Source: Zantedeschia hybrid cultivar
Taxonomy: Eukaryota; Streptophyta; Magnoliopsida; Alismatales; Araceae
Assembly (NCBI GenBank): GCA_030544215.1
Contig: JARZZO010000014.1
Location: 543,886 to 607,885 of the forward strand
Length of the DNA stretch: 64,000 nucleotides
Direction of reading: 5' to 3'
Both the position numbers and the translations under genes were made by a program. The notes below the pieces were generated by a model. The model searched no databases and had not been told where the DNA came from. It worked only from the letters and a program-made list of their open reading frames with translations. Of this stretch, positions 45,984 through 57,307 are shown one piece after another. How positions within the stretch are numbered: the stretch's first letter is position 1; the number at the start of each line of letters is the position of its first letter.

Positions 45984-46189
45984 TTTTTTTTTTGAAACGT
46001 GGCTCAAACGGTCAAGGATCAAACTAATCTACTCTTAGGACCTGAGATCGATCTCGGGCTCTCCCCCCAACCCCAGACCCCCCTCCCAATTTTACACGTC
46101 CGAAAAGAGACAAAAATTTACACGGAAGGGAAAAGCGCGAGTCGAACTCGCGATGCCCCATGTGCAAATGCAGGGGATGCACGCATGCG
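45984..46189 (-). mobile_element. tRNA-derived SINE with 19-bp target duplication
   Basis: CAATACAAATGAGTGAGTT flanks it exactly at 45965-45983 and 46190-46208. On the minus strand it has a B-box-like GCGAGTTCGACTCGC (about 46138-46152) and ends in an A run (T run from 45984). No clear A box is seen, so it is probably 5'-truncated. It is 206 bp long. The perfect duplication suggests a recent insertion. Confidence 0.88.
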
Positions 46190-46208
46190 CAATACAAATG
46201 AGTGAGTT

Positions 46209-46672
46209 GCTAACGAGTTCCTCGTTCCTCACAACTTTGAATGGAACAGTTGGGCTAAAATTTTTGGGTTAAAATTTGATGATATTACTGATCTTTACAG
46301 TTATCTTTCACGTTCACAAACAAATAAATTTACAGACGCAAAATTATAAGTTAATTGAGCTAAGTTTGAATTGGGTCGAATCAAATTGATCACAGTTCAA
46401 CTGCTTAATTAACACAAAGGGAATTGGTTTATCAGTGCATTTTCCATGGTACTGAACTGGGAAAGAGATTCTCAAATATAACAGACAATATGAAACGACA
46501 AAAATACTTTCGAGGCATGCGAGAACTAAAATTGAGATTCAGAAAATGATGTTTCTGAAGCTGACACTAATAAAAATGTATAGCTAGCACAGTTTGCTCA
46601 ACACTTCACGAACACAAGGAGCTTGTGGTGTTTGTTAATCAATTATTTTTACGAAATACACTAAAAAATAAG
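46209..46672. other. intergenic, AT-rich
   Basis: Nothing recognised between the two SINEs. The end holds the left target copy of the next SINE. Confidence 0.5.
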
Positions 46673-46831
46673 GTGAAGGGTGAGTCTAGAGTAACGGTTA
46701 AGTTGTCTTCATTTATGACCTGAAGGTCACGGATTCGAACTAAGAAAACAATATCTCTACTTAATATAAGTAAGATTGCATATACCAGATCCCACAAATG
46801 ATGCAAGTCTCGTGCACTAAGTATGCCCTTA
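46673..46831 (+). mobile_element. Au-type SINE
   Basis: The sequence follows the plant Au SINE from its A box (GTCTAGAGTAACGGTTAAG) through TGACCTGAAGGTCAC and the B box (GGATTCGAAC, 46731-46740) to GTGCACTAAGTATGCCCTT. Flanking copies ACACTAAAAAATAAG (46658-46672) and ACACTAAAAATAAG (46832-46845) form a target duplication with one base difference. It is 159 bp long. Au elements are known across seed plants. The divergence from the consensus I remember suggests an old copy. Confidence 0.85.
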
Positions 46832-46845
46832 ACACTAAAAATAAG

Positions 46846-49800
46846 TTAAATTTGAGTCAAAGTTCTAACTTGAGTAGATTGGTCTAAAATGTGTGCAGCT
46901 TGAAGATGAACAATGACTTGTTGGCACGTGACAGAAGACAAAAATCAAATGCCCTTCTAGAGCAGTCGGCAGTCCTCGTGAGGATGAAATAAATTGCTGT
47001 AGAAGGCTCTCACTCTCAATGTGGCACGCAATCACCTGGACTTTTGTTAAGGATTTTTGCCTGAGTTCTAAAACTTGGTTGGTTGGAATTTATTCTAATT
47101 TATTCTCATAAGTGAGGTGGGTCCTATGATTATACAATTTCCTATCAATACAGAAGAAAGGTCCAAGTGATTCCATTTCCCTCGATGCACTACACCCTCC
47201 CACTACATCCCAATCAAGGAAGGTGATATTTTTGTGGGCTAGCTTGGGGAGGGGTACATCTTCCCAGATAAAGGTTACGTCGGTGGAGATGGACTACTGT
47301 AACAATTCTTGCAGTCGCGTAACAGATATTGTGATGTAATCAAATGGACATGTATCATAGGAACGTGGTTTTCTGTACTGGAGAGACTCGTATTGATTCG
47401 GACAATTCCTACTGTATTATAATGAATCCGAGTCGGTGCAATTAAATCGAGTCGGTGTGATTTGAGAGATCTTTTTCCTATGACTTGAGATCATACAAAA
47501 TTTGAATCGGTCCGAATCTTCGACTCAACAAATCTTGCATATGAAGTACTTAATTTCTCATGTTCCTTCACCTGGTTTTCCAAATTCCTCCTCTTACATC
47601 GCGCAAGAAGAAATGGGTTGTTCCCTATCATTGCTGGCCTGCATGGCTTATGTATAGTGGCAGTGCGTATTACTGTTGGAGTTCTTTGCGGTCGCTGCAC
47701 CGAGATGATCTCTATCTCCTCCTCCTTCGTCATTTGGATTTTGGGGGGATTTGAAAGGACTTAGGATGAGACGAGGGAAGGATCACGTCACGCCACCAAA
47801 CTCATGCATGTAGACAAAGGATGAAAAAAAGGAAAAAACTAGTACAAAACGAAACGCAACAGACGAGATAGTTTTGTTATAGATCTGTCCGCCCGGTCTG
47901 GCCGGCTGGGAAAAACTCCAGTTAAAAAGTGGAGCAAATTAGGATAGAGGAAGGAAAGAGAGGAAAGGGTAAACCTAGATTAACTTGAAGGAGAATAGTA
48001 CAATCTTATTTAGAAGCTTTAAGCCTTTTAGAAGGGGTAGCATCATTTAGAGTGGTGACATAGAATCCATATAGCCAAAACTCCAATTGACTTAGGACTA
48101 AGGCTTACTTGAGTTAAGTCGAGTTGAATATCTTTGGCTTGAATTATGACAAATATAGAGAAATTTAAAATATGAAGCAAGAAGACAAAGATGGATGCTA
48201 AATAAACTTAAGAAAGCAAAAATCTTCTAAGACATTTAGTTTTTGCATACCTGTAAGACAGTCAACACAGAAACAACACTGTGAACTTTATTTAAAATGC
48301 TGACCTCCTAAGGGTTCAACATATCTATAGGTCCATGCAACATATCTAAAAGTCCACCTATGATTCGAGCAATAATAGCAAAATATCAGAAAGTCATATA
48401 CCATTCATAAGAGCAACATGCTTTATAGTTTACATGGAAAAGCCTTTAACTGCACATAAGATCGTCTTTTAACTCACTTCCGAGTCCTTAAAGAGAACAT
48501 GTCTTCTAAGTTGACATCATACTCCTATAATACAGGAGGTTAGTAATCTTTCTTGTAACAATTCATCCTTCAGAAACGGTAATCTGTGGCAAAGACAACA
48601 TAAAGCCAAATTGAAGTACGTACATGAAGAAAGCATTCAAAAGGACATACAGCAGTAACAGCATGCATTCACCACTCCTGTAAAAAGTTATTTTACCAAA
48701 AAAATATGTTTGAAACATTTCAATTCAGTGTTAATGTTTACTTTGTCACTGCCTAGTGTGCAATTCAATTGGCTTAGGAGGTGATAAAAGGATCAACTCA
48801 GAGTTAGAATTGACAAACAAACAAAGGACAGGATTTGTACAACCTACCAAAGAGCTTTTATATTACTACATGATCTTTTCTATGTCACGGGCCAATTTGC
48901 AATTCAAGTGGGTCAGCGGTAGGCTAAATATGATCAACACAGAGTCCAGATCCCAACAAAGATAAAGAAGTTTGGAACACTGGCTTCAGGTGACCCTCTA
49001 GTTAGAGGAGAACTGCCATGAGGTAGTCGAAAGGAAGCCATGAAGTAATAGAAAGGAATTGAGAGGCTATTTCTTAAAATTCGAACTATGCTATAGAATT
49101 GGGACAATCAAGGATGACAGCTACATGTGCCATTGACTAGCTCCTCACTGTTTCAATTTCGCATCTTCTTAGTCATTTCGTTACTCCATCCTAGTTATTC
49201 GTGTCCCTTCGTTGTTCTCACCCCATCTGCACAGACTGCACTTCCAACATTCGGTGTTGGGAATCTTCAGGTTTATTAAGTGATTGTCCTCATTGACCCG
49301 GTGTTTGAACGTATCTTTTTGTGTGCACCATTTCTGTTTTATAAAAGGCATTATGCACGGGAGCCCACTCTGCCTTGTTCTTTTTTTTCTTTTCCAGATT
49401 TGCCCCATTGGGTGACATCCCACGTTCTTTCTAAGATTTAAATCCTCCCCACCAACATGCGATCAGTGTTAATATATCCTCTGATGAGGGAAACCCTTGA
49501 CTACCTACCTATTAAAGATGCCTGGAAAAGAATACCATGGTATGGATGATAGTTTACACTAACTTAACACCACATTGTTCATTATAGGCTGTTGAGCATA
49601 CAGCCTGGACATAGGCCACCATTAGCAATTCCCAATAGTGGCCTAAGTCCTTGGTGCTTAGACAACTTTTAGCGATGGAATTCCAAGAGGTCCACTGTTA
49701 GTAAACCTGGTGGTAGTACAAACCTTCCTTTGCATCGACTGACCCAACGCTCCTTCCTATAGCACCAGACTGGTTTCTGAGTCCCACCTGAGAACCTTCT

Positions 49801-50059
49801 TCTTGCTCAGGTAACCCTTCTATGACCTTCCTCCCCACTTCCTTGTTCTCCCGTTTCCCTCCCTCCTATTCCTCTCCCCCCTCCATTCATGATATCTATT
49901 ATTTTTCAAAAGTTTGTAGGTATCATTTTGAGATTTGAGTGAACTCCCTTCTCCATCTATCACTGTAAAAATTAGATTGTCATTAACAAAGTAATAAGGG
50001 TTAACTGAAAATCTCTACACAATTGAAAATAAACGTAATACAGAAAAACTAAGAAATTA
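46846..50059. other. intergenic, 3.2 kb, no gene recognised
   Basis: Short frames on both strands have no domain, including 47491-47733 (-), 47560-47754 (+), 48756-48965 (+) and 49181-49423 (-). The sequence is of mixed composition without element ends I could pair. Pieces may be worn repeats. Confidence 0.4.
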
Positions 50060-50060
50060 A

Positions 50061-50640
50061 AGAATAAATAAGCATATCCAACTATCCATCCCCACTCTCT
50101 CCTTTCCTCCTGCTGAGGACCAGGATGGTTCCGTTCATATATTTTTGAGGATTTAGAGGGAAGAAGAACAAGCGGCAGGTTAAATCCCCACAGGTCGTGG
50201 GTTCGATTCCCTGCATTTCCCCGAAGTAGTACTCCCAGCACATATTTTCCCCTCACGTGCTGGGTCAGTTTACCCGGTATGGCTTGGGTGTCTGGCCTGG
50301 GAGCTGCCCCAAATCCCAGTCGGGTTTCCTGTGAGTACTACCTCAGTCTCAAAGAGAAGAAAAAGAAGAAGAACAAGCAGCAGATAGAGTCCATGTATTG
50401 GTCAACGAGTTGGGATTTTGACTTAGGGTCAAAGTGGGACAGTGGAAATCCAAGAATAAATAAGCGTACCTAACTATCCACCTCCACTCTCTCCTTTCTC
50501 TTGCTGAGGACCAGCATGGTTCCATTCGTACATTTTTTAGGATTAGAGGGAAGAAGAACAAGCAGTGGAAAGAGTCCATGTGTTGGTCCACGAGTTGGGA
50601 TTTTGGCTTGGGATCAAAATGGAAAGTGGTAAACAAAGAG
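50061..50640. repeat. 187-bp direct duplication, first copy split by a SINE
   Basis: AGAATAAATAAGC begins both copies (50061 and 50453). Both run through CCACTCTCTCCTTTC, TGCTGAGGACCAG, AAGAAGAACAAGC and GAGTCCATGT to GAGTTGGGATTTTG. Removing the SINE and one target copy (205 bp) from the 392-bp spacing leaves a 187-bp unit. Confidence 0.85.
50179..50364 (+). mobile_element. tRNA-derived SINE, 5'-truncated, with 19-bp duplication
   Basis: GAAGAAGAACAAGCGGCAG (50160-50178) and the same with one change (50365-50383) flank it. A B box (GTGGGTTCGATTCCC) lies at 50198-50212. The 3' end is A-rich (AAAGAGAAGAAAAA). The A box is missing. It is 186 bp long, inserted in the first copy of the 187-bp duplication, and the second copy shows the empty site. 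Confidence 0.85.
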
Positions 50641-51799
50641 CTGGGCATTTTGCTTCTCTCTTCTCTTCATGTGGGCCCATGTTGGTCCTAGGGAGAGGTT
50701 CTACAACCTGGGAGGAATATTGGGGCAGAACCTATGATAATATTACTAATTTACTATGATAGGAGGAGTTACAGTACCCAAGCAAGCAATCCAAATCCAA
50801 GTAGGATTGGGGAAAGGAGGAAATACATGACAATTTTGGAAGGGGAAGTACAAAACCATTGTTGTGGTTTCTTTTCTCATGTGGTAGAATAAGTTACAAT
50901 AACCAATTTGGGCAGCTGGATTTGGGTGGGATTGGAAAAGGAAGTCAGTCAAGCATTAGTGTACTGTTTCCCCCCTCCTTCCTCCCATGCCTTCAGCAAC
51001 CGGAATGAAACTAAAATGAAACCCACGAGATATTGAATTTAAGCAATCGCCATATTCAAATGGCTATCCCAATCAATTGCCATACAGTTTATGAATAAAT
51101 TTTCTACTCCTGAGCTACAACTTCTGTATACTCTGCCGCCCGACTTTCACAGAGTCTGGTGCTTATCTCTTATTTTCTGCGACAATGAGTAGCCCCTTTA
51201 AATAAATGAAACAGTAATCAAATGTTAAAAATAGTGCTAAACATATAAAGAACTAAATGAACTGGACAGGGGCCATGTGGTGACTCTTGTCCCAGCCAAC
51301 TAAAGCCTGACATCAAAGGATGGGATTCTGAGCAGTTCAGCAGTTCAAGGCTGGTTTTTCCCATTTGAAAGTGACACCCACCATTGTCCCTTTCCAGTTT
51401 GTACTTTTTGGATTTGGAATGTTTGTGTGTATTGTTGGGTGTGTGCGTTGGGGGGGGGGAGAGAGGGACTGGTTATATTGTATAGACACAGTTTCCATTA
51501 TTCAACAATCCCAAAATGCTCTAATGTCCCTTGTTTTGACGGATCAGATGTCACTAGTAGCAACATTCATAGTCAACACCCGAGTAGGTGTAACAAGTGG
51601 CATAACAAAATATGCATCAATAGTAAGTAATACACATTGTGTAGAACTCTACAAAGACTAAAAGTTACATCGACTGACAAAGACTTGAAAGCAGAACATG
51701 AGTAGAGGCATGGAATGCAATCTCGCGAGAATCCTTATTTATCTGGGCTTCAAAGAACCCCAAAACCGCCAATAAATAGAAATCTCGGGCAATCTTGTA
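50641..51799. other. intergenic, no gene recognised
   Basis: Short frames only; a G run occurs near 51452-51460. The frame 51365-51661 has a hydrophobic start but no domain. Confidence 0.4.
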
Positions 51800-54283
51800 A
51801 GATTGCAGACATGCTCAGGAATTCTCAGGCTTTTCTTGGGTAAATTTTCATATGTAAGGCAGATTCAATCTGTCAATTCTACATATATTGTTCTTATTCC
51901 GAAATCAGAAGGTGCGGAAAGAATGACTGATTTTTGTCCCATTAGTTTACTCAAGGAGTGTTATAAGATTATAACCAAGATTTTAGCATCTCGGCTCAAG
52001 AAGGTAATTCATAAGCTTGTGGGTATTAATCAATCAACATTCTTGCAAGGCATATTTATCCTGGATAACTATATGGCAGCTTATGAGGCTATTCACCATT
52101 ATAAGAACAGAAATAAGTAAGGTGTGCTGTTAAAGCTCGATTTTGAGAAGGCTTATGATAGAATCAATTGGAATTGTCTCAATAAAACTATGGAGCTTAT
52201 GTGATTTAATGAAAGATGGATAAGATGGGTCATGAGTTGTATTTCATCCTCTACATTCCCTGTGTTGATTAATAGAGAGTTGTGTGGCTACTTTAACAGT
52301 TCTAGAGGACTTAGGTAGGGAGACCTGATGTCACCGCTTCTTTTTTTGCTTATTGGTCAGATTTGAGCTCCCTTTGGGATAGTGCAGCTCAACAGGGCCT
52401 GATTGAGGGGTTCAGAATTGGCAGGAGCAATATACACTTATCTCACCTTCAGTTTGCAGATGATACGTTGTTGTTTTCTTCTGGAAGTAAGGAGGATATT
52501 CAGAATATCAAAAGATTGCTTATTTTGATGGAACTTATCACGGGGCTGAGGATCAACTATGAGAAATCAGAAATTGTTGGTTTGAATGTGTCACAGCTTA
52601 GACTTCAGGAGAGTGCGAGCTCCTTAAAATGCAGAGTTAATAATTTTCCTATCAAATATTTGGGCTTGCCCTTATCGGATGGTGCCACAAGGGTGAGGGA
52701 TTAGGATGGTTTAATTAAGAAATTCGAGAATAGATTGGGAGGGTGGAAAGGTAACTTTCTTTCAGGAGGAGGGAGATTGATCTTGTCCAAATCGATTTTT
52801 TCGTCTTTGGCTATTTACTATGCTTCTATCTTCAAGATTCCTCGGTCTGTGGAAAAAATTATTGAATCAGTTAGAAGCTCTTTTTTTTGGTTAGGAGGGA
52901 AAAGGGAGAAGAGAGGTATTCATTTGATTAACTGGAGCAATGTATGTAAAAGTAAGGAGCAAGGTGGAATTGGTCTCTGTGAAGTGGCCACCTTCAATAA
53001 AGCTATGCTAGCTAAATGGTTATGGAGAACGGGAGAGTGTCCGGATGCTCTCTGGGCTGTGATTGTGAAGGATTTGTACTTTCATACTGAGAATAAATGG
53101 AGTTTTTATCCTTCGACCAGTTACAACTTGTCTTCCATCTGGACGAATATTGTTAGACCAGTTACAACTTGTCTTCCATCTGGACGAATATTGTTAGATA
53201 TGCTAACTTTATGGATATCTCGTGTGTTATCAAGGTGGGAAATGGCTGTGATACACAGTTTTGGAAAGACAAATGGTGCTCTAGTTTGGTCTTTTCTGAG
53301 CACTTTAGCAATTTATTCAACATTTCTCATAATCAAGAGGCTACGGTTGAGGATGTGTTATCTCACAATGATGCAGGTTAGATTAATTTATCTTTGAGAA
53401 GGGATCTTACTGATGTGGAAACAGAAGAACTATTAATGTTGTTTAATATAACCAGTGGAACCAGAATTTCTGGTGAGGTGCAGGATAAGAGAATTTGGAG
53501 ATGGACAAATAATGGGCAGTTTTCGGTTAAGTCCATGGTCCAAATGTTGAGTGATGGTGGTACTAGGGTCTGGTGGAAGGAGCTAGTATGGTCTAACCAA
53601 CTTCCAAATAAGATCAGGGTGTTCCTATGGAAGCTTGCTTGGTCTAAAATTCTTACGAGAAGGAGGGCTAAGAAGCTTCATCTCTCTTGGTGTTCTTTTT
53701 GTGTTTTCTAAGCACTCTTTAAGGAGGATCAAAAGCATTTATTTTGTGGTTGTGGTTTAATTACCATAAAGTGGAAGACTATTTGCAGGTTATTTGGTCT
53801 CAATTGGGTGGAGCAACCTTCTGTGTTGGAACTTTTAAAATGGTGGAACACTGCTTGTCCTTATAAAGATCTTAAACAATTGTGGTTCCTGATTTGTCCG
53901 GCCCTTTTGTGGACTATCTGGTGTGAGAGAAATAGAAGGAAGTTCAGTGACCAATTCAGCAATGCTAATGAGCTATTAAGTACATTTAGATGGGTGGAAG
54001 AGTGGGGAAGGGCTGCTGATCTCCTCAAGGAGGGGAGTTCTGTAATTTTTGACAAGGCCAGAAAGTGGAGTGAATTGCTTTCTTGACGGTTCTAACTTAT
54101 TTGTATCTCTGTTTTATTTTCTTGATAAAACAATTTATGTACTCTCTCTTTTTTCTTCAGCATTAGATGGGGACCTGGATGGGGGCATGTCCGATCCAGG
54201 CTGTGTTGCCTTATTGGGCTTTCTGTGTAACCTTATCTTAATGTTCAATGAAATTGTGACTTTATGTCACCTTCAAAAAAAAA
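51800..54283 (+). mobile_element. LINE (L1-type) remnant with broken reverse transcriptase
   Basis: Plus-strand frames give, in order: NSTYIVLIPKSEGAERMTDF, KIITKILASRLKKV, KLDFEKAYDRINW (after a stop), a GLR-stop-GD copy of the GL.QGDP block, LQFADDTLLF (catalytic), INYEKSEIVG, IKYLGLPL, then the zinc-binding region typical of plant LINEs (FSVKSMVQML, LPNKIRVFLWKLAW). An A run at about 54275-54283 marks the 3' end. The endonuclease and the 5' part are missing. Stops near 52120, 52204 and 52704 and a 41-bp duplication at 53116 make it inactive. Target duplications were not established. Confidence 0.85.
53116..53197. repeat. 41-bp tandem duplication inside the LINE
   Basis: Two back-to-back copies begin ACCAGTTACAACTTGTC (53116 and 53157). 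Because 41 is not a multiple of 3, the second copy shifts the LINE reading frame: TSYNLSSIWTNIVR appears in one frame and recurs, continuing correctly, in another. Confidence 0.95.
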
Positions 54284-55020
54284 TTCATATGTATATACGT
54301 ATATGTGTGCATACATATAGTGTTGTTATCATAGATATGTGTTCCAATATTTTGGTGCAATCTCCCATGATTTTACCAAGATATCTTCTCTCTGACCCCT
54401 CCACCCTGCTCACCCAAGACAAAGCCAAGATCTGAAATGGCAAAGGTTGAGAGAAATTTAGCACCTGGAACAACTGAAAAGAGTTATCATCATATCTAGA
54501 GACCAAGCATGAAACTGCAAACAATCTTAGACCACCACAGAACAGGAAATTAAAAAAATATATATTCATACGAAGTCAATTTCTTTAAAAGCAGTTTATA
54601 TGTACCCAAATTGGGATATGGTACAAAAAAAAAGAGAGGCAGTGCATCAAGACAATACAACATGAATTAATATGATGAGAAAGCAACATATTAGTCAAAG
54701 CAATGATAGCTAATGTAATTGACTGAGGCAGAAGTTTCAATGCATCTAGAAGACATTCCACTCCAAGCATATAGCCTAAACAAGGAATGTGTGTTTAGAT
54801 GAATAGACGGCTCAAACTTTCGGGCACATTTTCAATAACCCTTGTGCACATCTTCAACCCCAAAAACAAAACCGGGCCAACAGAAAAACATTTACAAACA
54901 GCAAACTCATGATCCTGAAATGAGAGAGGAAGACCAAAAAGAACCTAAATATAAATGATGGAAAGACAGAATAGGAAACATGTCCCCTACCCCAATTCAT
55001 TCGGATATAGTGGATGGAGA
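54284..55020. other. intergenic, AT-rich
   Basis: Nothing recognised. A short run of ATATGTATATACGTATATGT follows the LINE tail. Confidence 0.45.
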
Positions 55021-56290
55021 TGATGACAATGGTTGCAAGATAGAATTTACGTAAATTTTAATACAAAAGTGTTGTTTGGTTTGACGTAAACATGGAAGGC
55101 AGAATCGACGTGGATCGGATCAGATCGGCCGATCCGCACGGTTTTCGGCCGGCCCGATCCGATCCCGAGCCCCGACCCCCATTCACTTAATGGGATCAGG
55201 CAGATCGACTGGGATCGGACGATCCGTAGCTCATCAGCTAGTTTCATGGAATTAAATCCATGTCCATGCAGGTAATTCATGGGTGCAAATTGGATGGGTT
55301 GGATGGGGTGAAGGCAACCTGAAACGATCTAATTATTTAACCATCCTGATCTTTGTTCCTTGGATTAAATCCATGTTCAAACCAAATTCATTTTAACCAA
55401 TTAATTGAATCGGATCAAAGTTTGCTTGACTACACTTTTATACCCTAATGAGACCAACATGGCCAAATTAATTCTACAGAAAAAATAGTTGTTAAAAATA
55501 ATTTTAGTAGGGTTGAAGGTGGAGGCTGGGGAATAAAAACTTCTATTGACTAGTAAAGTTGATCCCTCGTCAATGGAAAGTAAGAATAAAAATAAAATAA
55601 GATTTAACATTTAAAAGTATATCTCCTTGTTATTTAGGTTAACCTAGTTTGGCTCAATGGTCAAACTAAATCCAAAGTCGTCACAATTAAAACTCTATTT
55701 TTCTATTTTTTTTAAAAATTTAAACTTTTATTAACAATAAAAGGGGGGAACCAGATCAGATCAGTCGGGTCGGATCAGATCGGCCGATCCAATTGGTCCA
55801 GACCCGGACCAATCCGAGTCCGATCACCGAGTTTGCCTTCTTTGATGTAAAATGCTACAAAAATGCCGTAAAACACTGCATCTTTGTGAGACTTTAAACG
55901 CGGTGTTTTACAGTATTCTACCATATTTAATGTTGCATCAAACAACCCTAAAGTCAAGTATTCAACCATATTTTATGTCACATCAAACAACCCTAAAGTC
56001 ATAAACAATAATAGCACATGATATTAACCACATGGAAAAGCTCCAGTGAACTCTAAAAAATGATGACGATGGCCGCAAGATGGGATTTACGCAAATTTTA
56101 ACACAAAAGTGCTGTTTTGTTTGACGTAAAATAGCATAAAAATGCTGTAAAACACTGCATATCTATGAGAATTTAAGTGCGGTGTTTTACTGTATTTTAC
56201 CTCCCCTCAAACGACCCTAAAGCCAAAGCATGAGCTACATATAATAGCACATGATATTAAACACATGGACAAGCTCCAATGAGCCCTAAA
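55021..56290. repeat. direct duplication of a MITE-like segment, first copy split by a hAT element
   Basis: TGATGACAATGG at 55021 and TGATGACGATGG at 56061 begin two copies of about 230-280 bp. Both pass through TTTTAA.ACAAAAGTG, TTTGACGTAAA, GTAAAACACTGCAT and CGGTGTTTTAC to AATAGCACATGATATTAA. The first copy resumes at 55852 after the insertion and has a further internal repeat of ATCAAACAACCCTAAAGTCA. Confidence 0.8.
55091..55843. mobile_element. non-autonomous hAT relative of the 57.8-62.4 kb element
   Basis: GACGTAAA (55083-55090) and GATGTAAA (55844-55851) form an 8-bp duplication with one mismatch. The inverted ends share AAGGCA.A.TCG. Subterminal GATCGGCCGATCC palindromes and GGTCCGG/GATCGGA repeats match the ends of the larger hAT element. 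The 753 bp carry no coding frame. Confidence 0.78.
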
Positions 56291-56537
56291 AATTGATGTA
56301 TATAGCTTCAAATAGCTTTTCTGATAATTAACTTATAGCCCCAAGTTCACCTTCCAAAAACTTGTAGCCCCAGGATTGTAAGAAACTGCCTAAAAACCCT
56401 AATGGGGAGACAGGAGACTGGGTTGAAAAGACTCCCACGATTTAAGAGAAAAAAAAGAAGGAAAGAAACCAGTGCGGAGGCACAAGGCAGTTCAGAAGCC
56501 CCGCCGCAAACGCTCTCCGACGCAGCTTCTGATGCTG

Positions 56538-56813
56538 CTAGCGCTGCTGCTGCTGCCTCCTCCACTGCTGCTGCTGCTGCTGCCACTGCTGGTGATGCTG
56601 CTGCTGCCGCTGCTGCCTGGGGCCGCCCTCGTAGCCGTACTTCTTGCGGAGATGGTCGCGGAGGAGGTCGCTGCGGGCCTTGGTGCGGGCCTGCTGCGGG
56701 GCGACGTTGGCGTAGGAGAGGTGCGCGCCGGCGGCGAACAGCGCGACCCCCGACAGGAACCAGCCGGCGGTGAGGGCGAGCTGCCGCCGGGTGGGAGGAT
56801 ACTGCCAGATCAT
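56538..56813 (-). CDS. small single-helix membrane protein with Gln-rich tail
   Basis: The 91-residue frame starts MIWQYPPTRRQLALTAGWFL. Residues about 12-34 form one membrane helix (LALTAGWFLSGVALFAAGAH), followed by a conserved-looking NVAPQQARTKARSDLLRDHL and RKKYGYEGG. I believe this resembles a family of short plant membrane proteins of unknown function that share the APQQARTKAR segment. That is from memory and unverified. The last 27 residues are Gln-rich (QQRQQQHHQQWQQQQQQW) and come from a CTG/CAG repeat, so the tail may be an expansion of an original short C-terminus. Upstream on this strand are a G run and a TA microsatellite. Confidence 0.55.
   Translation of the reverse strand: MIWQYPPTRRQLALTAGWFLSGVALFAAGAHLSYANVAPQQARTKARSDLLRDHLRKKYGYEGGPRQQRQQQHHQQWQQQQQQWRRQQQQR
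56540..56615. repeat. CTG/CAG trinucleotide-rich run
   Basis: Interrupted CTG repeats on the + strand encode the Gln-rich tail of the minus-strand protein. Frames on the + strand here read as poly-Ala or poly-Leu and are shadows. Confidence 0.85.
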
Positions 56814-56926
56814 GGAGCTCCACTGCCCCCCCCCCCCCTCGGCCTTCTTGGGCGGCCTTCTCTTCTTCCCGTGAGAAATTGCTCCCGGGTATGGATGCGG
56901 TATGCCCGGGCCGAGACCCGAACCAA

Positions 56927-56929
<3 letters not shown>

Positions 56930-56959
<30 letters not shown>
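56930..56959. repeat. TA microsatellite
   Basis: About 30 bp of alternating TA lie between the small minus-strand gene and the plus-strand GC-rich frame. It is a possible AT-rich core for divergent transcription. Confidence 0.9.
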
Positions 56960-56962
<3 letters not shown>

Positions 56963-57061
56963 GTTATTCGCATTACGACATTCTTCAGTGGTTTATTTGC
57001 CAAAACTCCCAAGTAAAAACCCTAACCCCAGCCACCCCAAACCCAAATCAACACCCTATAA

Positions 57062-57307
57062 CCGCCGAGGCCGTCGAGGCCCACGCCGCCGGCCCCGGAG
57101 ATCTCTTCGCCACCGACCGGAAACTTCGTCGCTGGCGGCGTCAAGCTGTTCGCCAGCAACTCGTCGCCCGTCCTCAAGCGAGTTGAGCCCTTCGTCAGCC
57201 TCGGCGACACTTCTTCTTGCAACCTGCAGTTTTTCACCGGCACCGTTACGCCGAGCAGATCCTACAGCTCGTGGCTCGAGAACGAGAGCTACGAACGGGA
57301 TCCCTAG
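57062..57307 (+). other. GC-rich open frame without a Met start
   Basis: After a TAA at 57059-57061 a frame of 81 codons runs to TAG at 57305-57307. Its middle, PEISSPPTGNFVAGGVKLFA followed by SNSSPVLKRVEPFVSLG and SRSYSSWLENESY, has a mixed, protein-like composition, whereas the overlapping frames are Arg/Pro/Ser-rich. No ATG begins it, so it would be an internal exon, a captured fragment or chance. I do not recognise a family. Confidence 0.3.

Noticed and set aside
46138..46152. tRNA gene suggested by a B box (GCGAGTTCGACTCGC)
   Set aside because: There is no full cloverleaf or acceptor stem. The poly(A) end and 19-bp duplication show a SINE.
46925..46945. miR156-like TGACAGAAGA phrase
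   Set aside because: The match ends after ten bases and no foldback precursor was seen.
51847..54295. TTCATATGTA as the LINE target duplication
   Set aside because: The left copy lies inside sequence that already reads as LINE protein, so the 10-bp match is probably chance.
56402..56930. Plus-strand poly-Ala and poly-Leu frames
   Set aside because: They are shadows of the CTG repeat and the minus-strand gene.
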